Made by a program: the position numbers and the translations under genes | NCBI RefSeq assembly: GCF_029893365.1 | Contig: NZ_JARXUZ010000001.1 | Location: 496,001 to 560,000, forward strand | Direction: 5' to 3' | DNA length: 64,000 bases | From: Cryobacterium sp. CG_9.6 | GTDB lineage: Bacteria; Actinomycetota; Actinomycetes; Actinomycetales; Microbacteriaceae | Notes under the pieces: generated by a model | What the model saw: only the letters and a program-made list of their open reading frames with translations | What the model was told of the DNA's origin: nothing | Databases searched by the model: none | In this document: positions 33,912-42,409 of the stretch, piece by piece | How the letters are laid out: every line of letters starts with the position of its first letter | How positions within the stretch are numbered: the first letter of the stretch is position 1

Positions 33912-34700
33912 ATGACCGCACACACGATGGCAGTAATTACCGCTGAGGCATTTCGGTTAGCGGATGCCGCGGCGCGCGCCGCCGGGGTCACCGTGCGTTC
34001 CGCAGACCCCAGCGATATCAGCGGCGTCCTGGGTCTCTTCGACCGAACGTGGGGTGCCGGGCGAGGACCGGACCGATCCATGCTGCTGGCACTGGACTAT
34101 GCCGGCAACACCATTCTGGTGGCGCTGGGTGATGGCCGCCCGGTGGGCGCCGCCCTCGGGTTTCTCGGTTGGTCGGGCGGACTGCACCTGCATTCGCATA
34201 TGGCTGCCGTCGTTCCGTGGCGCCGTAGTCACGGTGTCGGCTACGCCCTCAAGCTGTTTCAGCGCGCGGTCTGCCTGGAGCAGGGCATCACCGAAATGCG
34301 CTGGACCTTCGACCCCCTCATCCGCCGCAATGCACACTTCAACCTGGTGAAGCTGGGTGCGGAGGTGTCACTCTTTCTTCCCGACTTCTACGGCCGACTC
34401 GGCGATCTCATCAGCGGTAGTGATCAGAGTGACCGCTTCGAGGTGCGCTGGCGGCTCGACTCCGAACGGGTTCGACGAGCGCTTCTGGGGCATCGGCCGC
34501 CCCCCTGGAGCGGGCTGGACCACCTGCCCCTTGCGGTGGACTTCGAAGAGGTGCGGGCCGCTCAACCCGAGGAAGCCAGCCGCTTGCGGGCCGAGTCGAG
34601 GCGTGTCATCACCGGGGCCATGGCGCAGGAGCTGCGCCCCGAAGTCGACGACGACAACAACTACGTGTTTACAGCGGATGCCGCCGAGCGGGTCTCGTAG
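33912..34700 (+). CDS. GNAT-like acyltransferase (COG3375-type)
   Basis: This 262-residue protein has a GNAT core with a GNTILVALGDGRPVGAALGF strand-loop and the acyl-CoA-binding LHLHSHMAAVVPWRRSHGVGYALK segment. RWTFDPLIRRNAHFNLVKLGA, with the FDPL and NAHFN signatures, identifies the uncharacterised COG3375 group. A C-terminal arm of about 90 residues follows. Acetyl or acyl transfer to an amine is inferred; the substrate is unknown. It is not coupled to neighbours. Confidence 0.75.
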   Translation: MTAHTMAVITAEAFRLADAAARAAGVTVRSADPSDISGVLGLFDRTWGAGRGPDRSMLLALDYAGNTILVALGDGRPVGAALGFLGWSGGLHLHSHMAAVVPWRRSHGVGYALKLFQRAVCLEQGITEMRWTFDPLIRRNAHFNLVKLGAEVSLFLPDFYGRLGDLISGSDQSDRFEVRWRLDSERVRRALLGHRPPPWSGLDHLPLAVDFEEVRAAQPEEASRLRAESRRVITGAMAQELRPEVDDDNNYVFTADAAERVS

Positions 34701-34739
34701 GCCGTCACGGACACATCACCAACCACCGGTTCGGGGAAC

Positions 34740-35327
34740 TTACCGGAAGAGGATGTCGCTGACCTCCGGGACCAGCACATCAGCCGCGTTATCGGGGGAG
34801 CGCCGCCGCGGGCGGCGTTCGAACCAGTAGAGGAGCTCGGGACGGAGGTGGTTGATATCGGCCAGAGTCACGGGCTCCTGCACGCGCACAATCGGTTTGT
34901 CGATCTCGTTGGCGAGGCTGTCGATGTCGTCGCGTGACCAGAATTGCCCGCGCATCCGAATGAGAAGTTTGCCCGCGGTATCGGTGACGAACAGCTGCAG
35001 ATTCGTGTCGAGAGCCCCGCCCGCGTACATCTCGAGAAGAACCATGCCGCCCACCGTGTCCAGTGGAAACGAGGTCAGGGGGCGAAAAAATCCGCGCTCC
35101 GAGATGGTGGTCTCGTCGATGCGGATCATGATTCGGTACGAGGCGACCAGGCTCAGAACATAAAACAGCGTGATGAAGGCCTGAGCCACCAGCACGGGCA
35201 GCCACGTTCCGGTTGGTATGTTCAACCAGTAGAGCACCGCAAAGGTGGGCACGCAAAAGGCCAGAAACACGAAAAGGGTGTCTCGCAGGAGGGTCTTGTG
35301 CGGGCGCACGATCAATTCACTACCCAC
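34740..35327 (-). CDS. Hypothetical membrane protein (two helices and a PH-like domain)
   Basis: The 195-residue product has two adjacent membrane helices (about residues 15-35 and 43-65) and a soluble C-terminal domain. That domain's pattern (IDETTISERGFFRPLTSFPLD, then VGGMVLLEMYA) resembles bacterial PH-like domains. Its tail is rich in Arg (RRPRRRS). The frame opens far upstream, but GTG 35327 follows GGGGGGAT at good spacing and begins right before the first helix. It is divergent from ktrB. No function can be given. Confidence 0.6.
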   Translation of the reverse strand: MGSELIVRPHKTLLRDTLFVFLAFCVPTFAVLYWLNIPTGTWLPVLVAQAFITLFYVLSLVASYRIMIRIDETTISERGFFRPLTSFPLDTVGGMVLLEMYAGGALDTNLQLFVTDTAGKLLIRMRGQFWSRDDIDSLANEIDKPIVRVQEPVTLADINHLRPELLYWFERRPRRRSPDNAADVLVPEVSDILFR

Positions 35328-35532
35328 TTCATCCCCCCATGACGTGCGTGACTGATGTGCACGTATACAACGAGTATGCCCCATATCTGGCGTCCCGTGC
35401 AGATGTAGTTCCGAGGGCCCCAGAGTGGGGGTACGTGCGGGGCAACGCACCCGGCTGACGGCACGAACGGGCAAAACTCACCGGAGCCACGTCGTCATTC
35501 TCGGTGCCAACCAGCACAGCCCACAGCGCCGC

Positions 35533-35538
35533 GTATAG
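35533..35538 (+). promoter_or_regulatory. -10 element for a probably leaderless ktrB transcript
   Basis: TATAGT ends 7 bases before the GTG start at 35546, and no ribosome binding site is present. This spacing fits transcription starting at or next to the start codon, a leaderless arrangement common in actinobacteria. Confidence 0.5.
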
Positions 35539-35545
35539 TGACAGA

Positions 35546-36928
35546 GTGCACTCGTCGGCGACTCGAAATAACCGCACCAAGGCCGGGCAGCTGCCGCGTC
35601 AGCGGCGCAGTTTGCACCCGGCGCAGGTCGTGGCCTTCGGGTTCGCGTTCACCATCTTGGTGGGCACAGCGTTGCTCATGCTGCCCAATGCGCGCAGCGG
35701 CCCCGACAGCGCCACATTCCTGCAGGCAATCTTCACCGCAACATCGGCGGTGTGCGTCACCGGGCTCACGGTGGTGGACACGGCCACGTACTGGACGCCA
35801 TTTGGTCAGGTTGTCATTCTGCTGCTCATTCAGGTGGGTGGACTCGGCATCATGACGTTTGCCTCGGTGATTGGACTTGCCGTGGTGCGCAAACTCTCGC
35901 TGCGCTCACGCATTAATGCGGCGGCCGAAGCCAAGAGTGTGGGGTTGGAAGATGTGAAGGGACTCGTTCGCGGTGTCGTCGCCATCTCCCTGATCATCGA
36001 GGCCGGTGTCGCGGTTCTCCTCACCCTCCGATTCTTCACGGGGTACGGGGAGCCGTTCGGGCGCGCTCTGTGGCTCGGGGTGTTCCACTCGGTATCGAGT
36101 TTCAATAACGCCGGCTTCGCCCTGTTTAGCGACAACATCATGTCGTACGCCACCGACCCGTGGATCTGCCTGCCGATCTGCGCGGCGGTGATTCTCGGCG
36201 GGCTGGGCTTCCCCGTGATCGTGCAGTTGCGCAAGCATCTGCGCAGCCCGCTGCGCTGGACCATGAACACACGCATCGTCGTGGTCGGTACGATCACACT
36301 GCTCGTGCTCGGCTCCGTGTACATCACCGCGGTGGAGTGGAATAACCCGAACACCCTCGGCCCCATGGACTGGCCCAGCAAACTGTTGGCGGGGTTCTTC
36401 CAGTCCGTACAAACGCGAACCGCCGGCTTCAACAGCCTTGACATTGGTCAGATGGATTCCGCGAGCCTGCTGGGCATGGACGTGCTGATGCTCATCGGTG
36501 GCGGCCCGGCCGGGACCGCCGGCGGAATCAAGATCACCACCTTCGCCGTGCTCTTCTTCATTCTGTGGACCGAGGTGCGGGGCGACGTAGCCGTGAACGT
36601 GTTCGGCAAACGGCTCTCCCGCGCGGTGCACCGCGAAGCGATCAGCATCGTGCTGCTCGCCGTGGCCGTGGTGATCGGGTCAACGGCTGTTTTGCTGCTC
36701 CTGACCGACATCTCCCTGGACGCGCTCATCTTTGAATCGATCTCTGCATTCGCCACCGTGGGGCTCTCCACCGGCATAACAGCGGGTCTGCCACCGGCAG
36801 GCCAGGCCATTCTGATCTTCCTGATGTTTATTGGCCGTCTGGGCCCCATCACGTTCGCCTCGGCGATTGCTCTCCGACAGCGCCGTTCCACCTACGAATA
36901 CCCGAAAGAAAGACCGATCATTGGCTAA
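35546..36928 (+). CDS. ktrB: Potassium transporter KtrB/TrkH-type
   Basis: This 460-residue channel-like subunit has four membrane-pore-membrane repeats, each with a selectivity-filter Gly: TSAVCVTGLTVVD, SVSSFNNAGFALF, SVQTRTAGFNSLD and FATVGLSTGIT. The flexible Gly-rich gate GGGPAGTAGGIK is in the third repeat. It imports K+ (with Na+ in Ktr systems) and needs the RCK subunit KtrA, encoded next with an 8-base overlap. Start GTG 35546 is chosen because a -10-like TATAGT sits directly before it. K+ uptake complements the choline system in osmotic adaptation. Confidence 0.93.
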   Translation: MHSSATRNNRTKAGQLPRQRRSLHPAQVVAFGFAFTILVGTALLMLPNARSGPDSATFLQAIFTATSAVCVTGLTVVDTATYWTPFGQVVILLLIQVGGLGIMTFASVIGLAVVRKLSLRSRINAAAEAKSVGLEDVKGLVRGVVAISLIIEAGVAVLLTLRFFTGYGEPFGRALWLGVFHSVSSFNNAGFALFSDNIMSYATDPWICLPICAAVILGGLGFPVIVQLRKHLRSPLRWTMNTRIVVVGTITLLVLGSVYITAVEWNNPNTLGPMDWPSKLLAGFFQSVQTRTAGFNSLDIGQMDSASLLGMDVLMLIGGGPAGTAGGIKITTFAVLFFILWTEVRGDVAVNVFGKRLSRAVHREAISIVLLAVAVVIGSTAVLLLLTDISLDALIFESISAFATVGLSTGITAGLPPAGQAILIFLMFIGRLGPITFASAIALRQRRSTYEYPKERPIIG

Positions 36929-37619
36929 ATACTCACTTTTCGGACACCGCGACGTCTCGCGTCTCGCTGAGGCGGAATCCGTGGTCGTGATCGGCCTGGG
37001 CCGTTTCGGGAGCGCGCTCGCCCTCGAGCTCATGCGCAGCGGCACGGAGGTTCTTGGCATCGATAGCGATGAGGAGATCGTGCAGGCACACAACAGTCTG
37101 CTCACTCACGTGGTGCGCGCGGACTCCACAAAAGAGGCGACGCTGCGTGAGCTGTCGGTTCCGGATTTCAGCAGCGTGGTCGTGGCCATCGGCGACGACA
37201 TTCAGGCCAGCATCCTCACCGCATCTCTGCTGCTCAAGCTGGGCATCACGACCATCTGGGGCAAGGCGGTGAGCGATCCGCACGGCGAGATTCTCACGCA
37301 GCTTGGCGTGCACCATGTCATTTACCCGGAGAAAGACATGGGTAAGCGGGTGGCCCACCTCGTGCGCGGTGCCATGCAGGACTACATCGAAATCGGCGAG
37401 AACTTCGCCCTGGTGAAGACGGCACCACCCGCCTCGCTCATCGGTATTGCGCTCGGTGAGGCAAAGGTGCGTGCCAAACACGGTGTCACGGTCACCGCAT
37501 TTCACCGTCCCGGTGTGGGGTGGAGCTATACCTCCCTCGATACGGTCATTGCCGAGGGTGACGTGATCCTCATCGCCGGTGACTCCGAGCGTGTGGAGGC
37601 GTACAGCCTGCTGCGCTGA
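36921..37619 (+). CDS. ktrA: KtrA/TrkA potassium channel regulatory subunit
   Basis: This 232-residue cytoplasmic protein has an RCK N domain (about 10-130; VVVIGLGRFGSALALELM nucleotide-binding motif) and an RCK C domain (about 145-230). It forms a ring under KtrB and opens it on ATP binding; many KtrA proteins also bind c-di-AMP in the RCK C domain. The start is probably TTG 36921, overlapping the ktrB stop, with AAAGAAAGA upstream. Translational coupling gives balanced subunits. Confidence 0.92.
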   Translation: MAKYSLFGHRDVSRLAEAESVVVIGLGRFGSALALELMRSGTEVLGIDSDEEIVQAHNSLLTHVVRADSTKEATLRELSVPDFSSVVVAIGDDIQASILTASLLLKLGITTIWGKAVSDPHGEILTQLGVHHVIYPEKDMGKRVAHLVRGAMQDYIEIGENFALVKTAPPASLIGIALGEAKVRAKHGVTVTAFHRPGVGWSYTSLDTVIAEGDVILIAGDSERVEAYSLLR

Positions 37620-37649
37620 GCGTGGCGTGGCGCTGACTACGCTGAAGAG

Positions 37650-38906
37650 GTGAGTTCTGAGAATGCGGATGGGCGTGCCAGCATGCCGCGGGCATCCGCT
37701 GACTGGACCGGCCATTCGCACGGCAGCAGAGAGTATCGTCGACTGCTGGCGGGCCTGTTCTTTGCCGGCATTGCCACGTTTGCGCAGCTGTATTCGCCCC
37801 AGGCGGTGCTCGCCCAAATTGCCGACTACTTCACGGTGGGGGCAGCGGATGCCGCACTCGTCGTGTCCACGTCCACGATTGGCCTGGCGATCGGGGTGAT
37901 TCCCTGGTCGGTGGTAGCTGATCGCGTCGGACGGGTGCGGGCCATGACCATCGCCGTCATCTCGGCGACCGTGTTCGGCCTGCTCGTTCCCTTCGCTCCC
38001 ACATTTTCGCTGCTGCTGACCGGTCGTTTCGTGGAGGGGCTGATGCTGGGCGGCGTTCCCGCGATCGCCATCGCGTATCTGAGCGAGGAGATTGAACCGA
38101 GGCATGCGGCGCGGGCGGCCGGATCATACGTGGCCGGCACGTCGATCGGCGGGCTGTTGGGGCGTCTGGTGGCCAGCCCGGTGGCTGAGCTGGCGAACTG
38201 GCGAGTAGGTGTGTTTTCCGTGGCCGTGCTGTGTGCGGTGTCGGCCGCCCTGTTTATTACCCTGATTCCCCGCCCGCAGGGTTTTGTTCCGAGTCGCGCG
38301 CGCCGACGCGGCATCGACCCGAGCCTGGTAGGGCTGATCCGCGCCAACCTGCAGTCCCCGCGCCTGCTGGCTCTGTACGCGCAGGGGTTTCTGCTCATGG
38401 GTGGGTTCGTCGCGCTCTACAACTTTTTAGGGTTTCGGCTGGCCGGCGAACCGTTCAACCTGCCGCAGTCGCTGATCAGCCTCGTCTTCGTGGCCTACCT
38501 CGCGGGAACGTGGTCGTCGGCGCAGGCGGGCGTTCTCGCCGCCCGATTTGGACGATGGTGGGTGCTGCTGCTCGCGGTGGCACTGATGATCGGCGGGGTG
38601 GTGCTCACCCTGTCCGTCTGGCTGCCGCTCACTCTCACCGGGCTGCTGCTGGCCACTGCCGGGTTCTTCGCGGCTCACGCCGTGGCGTCCGGCTGGACCG
38701 GGACCGAGGCCTCGGTGGGGCGAGCGCAGGCATCCTCTCTGTACAACCTGTCGTATTACGCCGGGTCGAGCCTGTTCGGCTGGCTCGGTGGGGTGTTCTT
38801 CGTCACCTGGGGATGGGTGGGCACCGCCGGCATGGTGGCGGGCCTCGCGGCGGTTGCCGCCCTGCTGACCGCGCTGCTGCTGCGCCCGGTTCGCACACTC
38901 ACGTGA
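37650..38906 (+). CDS. MFS transporter (YnfM-like)
   Basis: This 418-residue protein has twelve membrane helices. FAQLYSPQAVLAQIADYF and VIPWSVVADRVGRVRAM (motif A), followed by GRFVEGLMLGGVPAIAIAYLSEEI, place it with the YnfM/AraJ-like exporter group. The start is GTG 37650, with GAAGAG just before it. It begins 30 bases after ktrA but belongs to another process, so it may only share read-through transcription. The substrate is unknown. Confidence 0.88.
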   Translation: MSSENADGRASMPRASADWTGHSHGSREYRRLLAGLFFAGIATFAQLYSPQAVLAQIADYFTVGAADAALVVSTSTIGLAIGVIPWSVVADRVGRVRAMTIAVISATVFGLLVPFAPTFSLLLTGRFVEGLMLGGVPAIAIAYLSEEIEPRHAARAAGSYVAGTSIGGLLGRLVASPVAELANWRVGVFSVAVLCAVSAALFITLIPRPQGFVPSRARRRGIDPSLVGLIRANLQSPRLLALYAQGFLLMGGFVALYNFLGFRLAGEPFNLPQSLISLVFVAYLAGTWSSAQAGVLAARFGRWWVLLLAVALMIGGVVLTLSVWLPLTLTGLLLATAGFFAAHAVASGWTGTEASVGRAQASSLYNLSYYAGSSLFGWLGGVFFVTWGWVGTAGMVAGLAAVAALLTALLLRPVRTLT

Positions 38907-38936
38907 TGCGTGCAGGTGGGCCGGCTAACATCGGGT

Positions 38937-39437
38937 ATGAGCGCTCGTCACCAGCCAGCTAAGAACCGCATCACGCCCGCACCCGGGCAGGAATCGGTGT
39001 GGGATTACCCCCGTCCACCGCGCGTGGAGCGCATGAGTGAGCGGGTGACCATTGAGATGGACGGCCGGCTCGTTCTGGACACCACGCAGGCCGTGCGTGT
39101 TCTGGAAACCAGTCACCCGCCCGTGTACTACGTGCCGCGCAGCGATTTCGTGGCGGGCGTGCTGCAACCCGCCGCCGGGCAGACCTTCTGCGAGTTCAAG
39201 GGCGCTGCGAGCTATTTGAGCGTCGGAAGCGCCGAGCGGGCCGCCTGGTTCTACCCGAAACCCACACGCGGATTCGAAGACCTCGCCGGGCTCGTGGCCG
39301 TGTATCCCGGATCCATGGACCGCTGCACCGTCGACGGCGAGACCGTCACGGCGCAGGAAGGCGATTTCTACGGCGGCTGGATCACCGCCAAGATTGTGGG
39401 CCCGTTCAAGGGCGCTGCCGGCACCTGGGGCTGGTAA
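38937..39437 (+). CDS. DUF427 domain protein
   Basis: This 166-residue soluble protein matches DUF427: VWDYPRPPRVE at the start, then RVLETSHPPVYYVPRSD, FCEFKGAASYLSV, AAWFYPKPTRGF and DRCTVDGETV. The fold is a small beta barrel; the biochemical role is not known to me. It lies 31 bases after the MFS gene and 61 before the SH3-like gene. Conserved Tyr, Cys and Trp residues suggest ligand binding. The family assignment is good. Confidence 0.85.
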   Translation: MSARHQPAKNRITPAPGQESVWDYPRPPRVERMSERVTIEMDGRLVLDTTQAVRVLETSHPPVYYVPRSDFVAGVLQPAAGQTFCEFKGAASYLSVGSAERAAWFYPKPTRGFEDLAGLVAVYPGSMDRCTVDGETVTAQEGDFYGGWITAKIVGPFKGAAGTWGW

Positions 39438-39498
39438 CCCGATCGCGGATGCCACGCACGCTCTCTCCCGCGTGCCGGTGGCAGCGTACGCTCGAACC

Positions 39499-39720
39499 AT
39501 GACGGACTTTCTGGCGGGTGCGGCACTCGGCACTCGGGTGGTGGTTCGCACCCGGCTCGCCGAGGGCTACACCGATGCCGTGGGCTACCTACGATTCGTT
39601 GACGCGGCATCCTGCCAGGTTGAGACAAAACGCGGTCTGGTGACGCTGGCACTCGCCGATGTGGTGGCGGCCAAAGAGGTTCCCCCGCCCCCGGCTCCTC
39701 GGCCTCGGCGCGAACCCTGA
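39499..39720 (+). CDS. Stand-alone SH3-like domain as in Rv0428c-type acetyltransferases
   Basis: This 73-residue protein (GTRVVVRTRL, YTDAVGYLRF, ASCQVETKRGLVTLALADVVAAKEVPPPP) looks like the small beta-barrel that precedes the GNAT domain in Rv0428c-like acetyltransferases. Here it ends after a Pro-rich tail and no GNAT domain follows. It may be a free-standing module or the remnant of a longer gene. ATG 39499 lacks a strong ribosome binding site. The family link is from memory of the motif and should be tested. Confidence 0.55.
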   Translation: MTDFLAGAALGTRVVVRTRLAEGYTDAVGYLRFVDAASCQVETKRGLVTLALADVVAAKEVPPPPAPRPRREP

Positions 39721-39742
39721 ACCGTGGCACTACTCTGGCCTC

Positions 39743-40834
39743 ATGCCAGTTATGAGCACCCTCCTTCAGCCCGCAACGGGGAACGTGCGCGCCCCGCACT
39801 ACCTGCCGGCCACTCCGCAGACGGTGTTGTGGGGACGCCTGCCGTGTGAAGCGGATGCCGCCGTGCTCACCATCGAACCCGGCGAAGAAGTGACCATCGA
39901 CACGATCAGTCATGAGGGAATCCACGAAGACCAGGGCCGGGACCCGGCCGCATTCTTCGCGGGTTTCGGTGTGGAGCGACACCAGGTTCTCGATGACGCC
40001 GTGCTGCTCGCCGCGAGCGATGTTGCGCGTGATCCCGCCCACGATGGACCGCACGTGGTCACCGGCCCCATTCATGTGCGCGGCGCCAGGCCGGGTGACC
40101 TGCTCAAGATGACGCTCATAGAAGCGATCCCGCGAGTGCCCTACGGCATCATCTCCAACCGCCACTCCAAGGGAGCGCTTCCGCAGGAGTACCCGCTCGG
40201 AAGCGACAACGTGAGCGTTTTCGCCACCGTGGAGGAGCATGACGGAACCCAGTTCGGCACCCTGCCGCTCGTTCCGGGAGGACCGCGCAGCGTGCGATTT
40301 GCGCTCAATCCGTTCCTCGGAATCATGGGGGTCGCCGTTGCCGGGGACGAGCATCCGCACTCGGTTCCACCGGGTTCCCACGGCGGCAACATCGATATCA
40401 ACCTGCTGACCGTGGGCAATTCGCTGTACCTTCCGGTGCAGGTGGCCGGTGCCCTGGCCTATGTGGGAGACCCGCACTTTGCCCAGGGGGATGGCGAAGT
40501 GGCCCTGACCGCCATGGAGGCGAGCCTGCGAGTGACCGTGCGCTTCGACGTGATTCCACAGGCTGAGGCAGAGGCGCAGTTCGGCACGGTTCGGGGTCCG
40601 CTCGCGGAAACCCCCGATTTTCTGGTGCCCACGGGGCTCGACGTGGATTTGGATGAGGCCCTACGCGAGTGTGTGCGGGCGGCCATCGCGCTGATCCATG
40701 CCCGCTACGGCATGGATCGCACCCTCGCCTACGCCTACCTCAGCGCCGCAACCGACTTCAATATCTCTCAGGTGGTGGACATCGTGTCGGGCGTGCACGC
40801 CCGCATCCGTAAATCGGATTTTGGCCCGCGATAA
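39743..40834 (+). CDS. Acetamidase/formamidase family protein
   Basis: This 363-residue protein follows the FmdA/AmdA family: GEEVTIDTISHEGI, GPIHVRGARPGDLLKMTL, PPGSHGGNIDINLLTVGNSLYLPVQVAGAL and GDPHFAQGDGEV, the last two holding the conserved Asp, His and Gln residues. Members hydrolyse small amides such as formamide or acetamide, releasing ammonia. ATG 39743 or 39752 could start it. No amide transporter lies nearby, so the natural substrate stays open. Confidence 0.9.
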   Translation: MPVMSTLLQPATGNVRAPHYLPATPQTVLWGRLPCEADAAVLTIEPGEEVTIDTISHEGIHEDQGRDPAAFFAGFGVERHQVLDDAVLLAASDVARDPAHDGPHVVTGPIHVRGARPGDLLKMTLIEAIPRVPYGIISNRHSKGALPQEYPLGSDNVSVFATVEEHDGTQFGTLPLVPGGPRSVRFALNPFLGIMGVAVAGDEHPHSVPPGSHGGNIDINLLTVGNSLYLPVQVAGALAYVGDPHFAQGDGEVALTAMEASLRVTVRFDVIPQAEAEAQFGTVRGPLAETPDFLVPTGLDVDLDEALRECVRAAIALIHARYGMDRTLAYAYLSAATDFNISQVVDIVSGVHARIRKSDFGPR

Positions 40835-40841
40835 CACCTAG

Positions 40842-40895
40842 GCTGGTGCCGTTTGCACGCTCCGCCGCACTGGGAGGGTGCATTTGCCGTGAGTG
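40842..40895 (+). repeat. Diverged copy of palindromic repeat family 1 (copy D)
   Basis: GCTGGTGCCGTTTGCACGCTCC and, after a spacer, GGGAGGGTGCATTTGCCGTG follow the layout of the units at 32961-33104, with GCAC/GTGC arms kept. It fills the short gap between the amidase and moaB genes. Similarity is weaker than among the other copies. Confidence 0.5.
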
Positions 40896-40940
40896 AGGCC
40901 GCGAGTGGGGCCGCGCAGGACAGCGGGGTACTGTGTGAAG

Positions 40941-41456
40941 GTGACAACACATCCTCCACTTGGCACCCACGTGCATGCCGTCGTCATCACGGTGTCCGAC
41001 CGGAGTGCGCGCGGCGAACGCCCCGACCGCTCTGGCCCGGCCGCCGTGGAAGCCCTCGCCGCTGCGGGTATTCCCTGTTCACCGGCGCGGGTCGTGCCCG
41101 ACGGTGTCGACAGCGTCACCTCGGCCATCGCGGCCGCCCTCGCCGAGGGTGCCCGCCTCGTGATCACCAGTGGTGGCACCGGCATCAGCGCCCGCGACCT
41201 CACCCCCGAAGGAACCCGGCCGTTACTGCGCCTGGAGTTACTCGGCATCGCCGAGCGGCTCCGCGCCCAGAGCGCGGACACCATCCCAACCGCGGTGCTG
41301 TCGCGCGGGCTGTCGGGAATCGCAAACTCCGTCGGTAACGCCGGTGCCCTCGTTGTGAACCTCCCCGGATCCACCGGGGGAGTGCTCGACGGCATTGCCC
41401 TCGTGGCGCCACTCGTGCGCCATATTCTTGATCAACTCGATGGTGGAGACCACTGA
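40941..41456 (+). CDS. moaB: Molybdopterin adenylyltransferase-like protein (MoaB/MogA)
   Basis: This 171-residue protein is a MoaB/Mog domain: AVVITVSDRSARGERPDRSG at the start and VITSGGTGISARDLTPEGTRPLL as the molybdopterin-binding signature. It activates molybdopterin by adenylation before metal insertion. The start is probably GTG 40941, though the ribosome binding site is weak. Its stop overlaps the moaE ATG by one base (TGATG), so the two are coupled. Both converge on the minus-strand moe/mob operon. Confidence 0.9.
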   Translation: MTTHPPLGTHVHAVVITVSDRSARGERPDRSGPAAVEALAAAGIPCSPARVVPDGVDSVTSAIAAALAEGARLVITSGGTGISARDLTPEGTRPLLRLELLGIAERLRAQSADTIPTAVLSRGLSGIANSVGNAGALVVNLPGSTGGVLDGIALVAPLVRHILDQLDGGDH

Positions 41457-41890
41457 TGCCCAATGACGCCCGCGGTTTTTCCCAGGTAACGGATGCCCCA
41501 CTCGACATCGCGGAGCACGTCGCCGCGGTCTCCACCAGCGAGTGCGGCGCTGTGGTGACCTTCATCGGGCAGGTCCGTGACCACGACCCGGACGCCGTGA
41601 CCCGCGTGGTTGGGCTCGAATACAGCTCCCACCCCGACGCGGGGCGGATTATTGGTGAGATCACCGAGCGCATGCGGGCGAAGCATCCGCTGGTGAATCT
41701 CTCGGTGAGTCACCGCGTCGGTCGCCTCGAGGTGGGCGATTTGGCCCTCGTGGCCGCGGCGGCCAGCGCGCATCGGGCCGTGGCATTCGCGGCCTGTGAA
41801 GACCTCGTGGAAACCGTGAAGGCCGAGGTGCCCATTTGGAAGAAGCAGCACGAGATCGACGGTGCCACGTCGTGGGTGGGCCTCGTCTGA
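41456..41890 (+). CDS. moaE: Molybdopterin synthase catalytic subunit
   Basis: This 144-residue protein is MoaE of normal length. CGAVVTFIGQVRDHD, GLEYSSHPDAG, HRVGRLEVGDLALVAAAAS and VPIWKKQHEIDG (catalytic Lys pair region) are all present. With MoaD it adds two sulfurs to cyclic pyranopterin monophosphate. It is translationally coupled to moaB. The matching moaD lies four bases away on the opposite strand, so both subunits are encoded at one convergent junction. Confidence 0.95.
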   Translation: MPNDARGFSQVTDAPLDIAEHVAAVSTSECGAVVTFIGQVRDHDPDAVTRVVGLEYSSHPDAGRIIGEITERMRAKHPLVNLSVSHRVGRLEVGDLALVAAAASAHRAVAFAACEDLVETVKAEVPIWKKQHEIDGATSWVGLV

Positions 41891-41894
41891 GCGC

Positions 41895-42134
41895 TTAGCC
41901 GCCCGCGAATGGGGGAAGAACATCGACGGAGTCGGTGTCGGCGAGGGGCGCCTCGTCATCAGCTGCCCGTGAACCGTTGACGAGGAGCGAGCACAGGCCG
42001 AGAACCCGGGCGAATTCCGTGCCGTAGCGCTGCACGAGCTGGGTGCGCAGGTCGCCGATGGTCGCGGCGTTCACGGTGGTGGCGTCGGTGGCAGCGGCCT
42101 CGGCGGCGCCGGCGAAGAGTCGGATGCTGGCCAT
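41895..42134 (-). CDS. moaD: Molybdopterin synthase sulfur carrier subunit
   Basis: This 79-residue ubiquitin-like protein (MASIRLFAGAAEAAATD) ends in DVLPPFAGG. The C-terminal Gly-Gly is activated by MoeB/MoeZ and carries the sulfur as a thiocarboxylate. ATG 42134 overlaps the stop of the preceding DUF6457 gene (TGATG). It is the last gene of the moeZ-moeA-moaC-mobA-DUF6457-moaD operon and faces moaE. Confidence 0.92.
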   Translation of the reverse strand: MASIRLFAGAAEAAATDATTVNAATIGDLRTQLVQRYGTEFARVLGLCSLLVNGSRAADDEAPLADTDSVDVLPPFAGG

Positions 42135-42409
42135 CAGAGTGGCTCGGGGGTCCAGGACAGCGAGAGCTCGGTTGCGCTCGCGCAGGCCGCCGCAATGGCG
42201 TCGCGACTGCCGCCGTTGCGGGCAGCCGCGAGACCGACCAAGAAGGTGCTGAGGGGGGCGGCGGGGCGCGCCACGTTGTGAGCCACATCGCGGGCCACAT
42301 CGAGCAGGGCGCCCACGGGGACCTCGGCCGGGTCGAGGCCGAGTTTCTCGGCGAGGGCCACGAGCCACTCGTCGAGCGCCTCGGGGGCTAGGGGGGCGGG
42401 CTTCGTCAT
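42134..42409 (-). CDS. DUF6457 protein of the molybdenum cofactor operon
   Basis: This 91-residue protein (APEALDEWLVALAEKLGLDPAEVP) is helical and matches the actinobacterial DUF6457 family, which is often annotated with mobA. Its start overlaps the mobA stop (ATGA) and its stop overlaps the moaD start, so all three are coupled. The VARDVAHNVARPAAPLSTFLVGLAA segment is the conserved core. Its role is unknown; tight coupling suggests it assists guanylyl transfer or cofactor delivery. Confidence 0.78.
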   Translation of the reverse strand: MTKPAPLAPEALDEWLVALAEKLGLDPAEVPVGALLDVARDVAHNVARPAAPLSTFLVGLAAARNGGSRDAIAAACASATELSLSWTPEPL

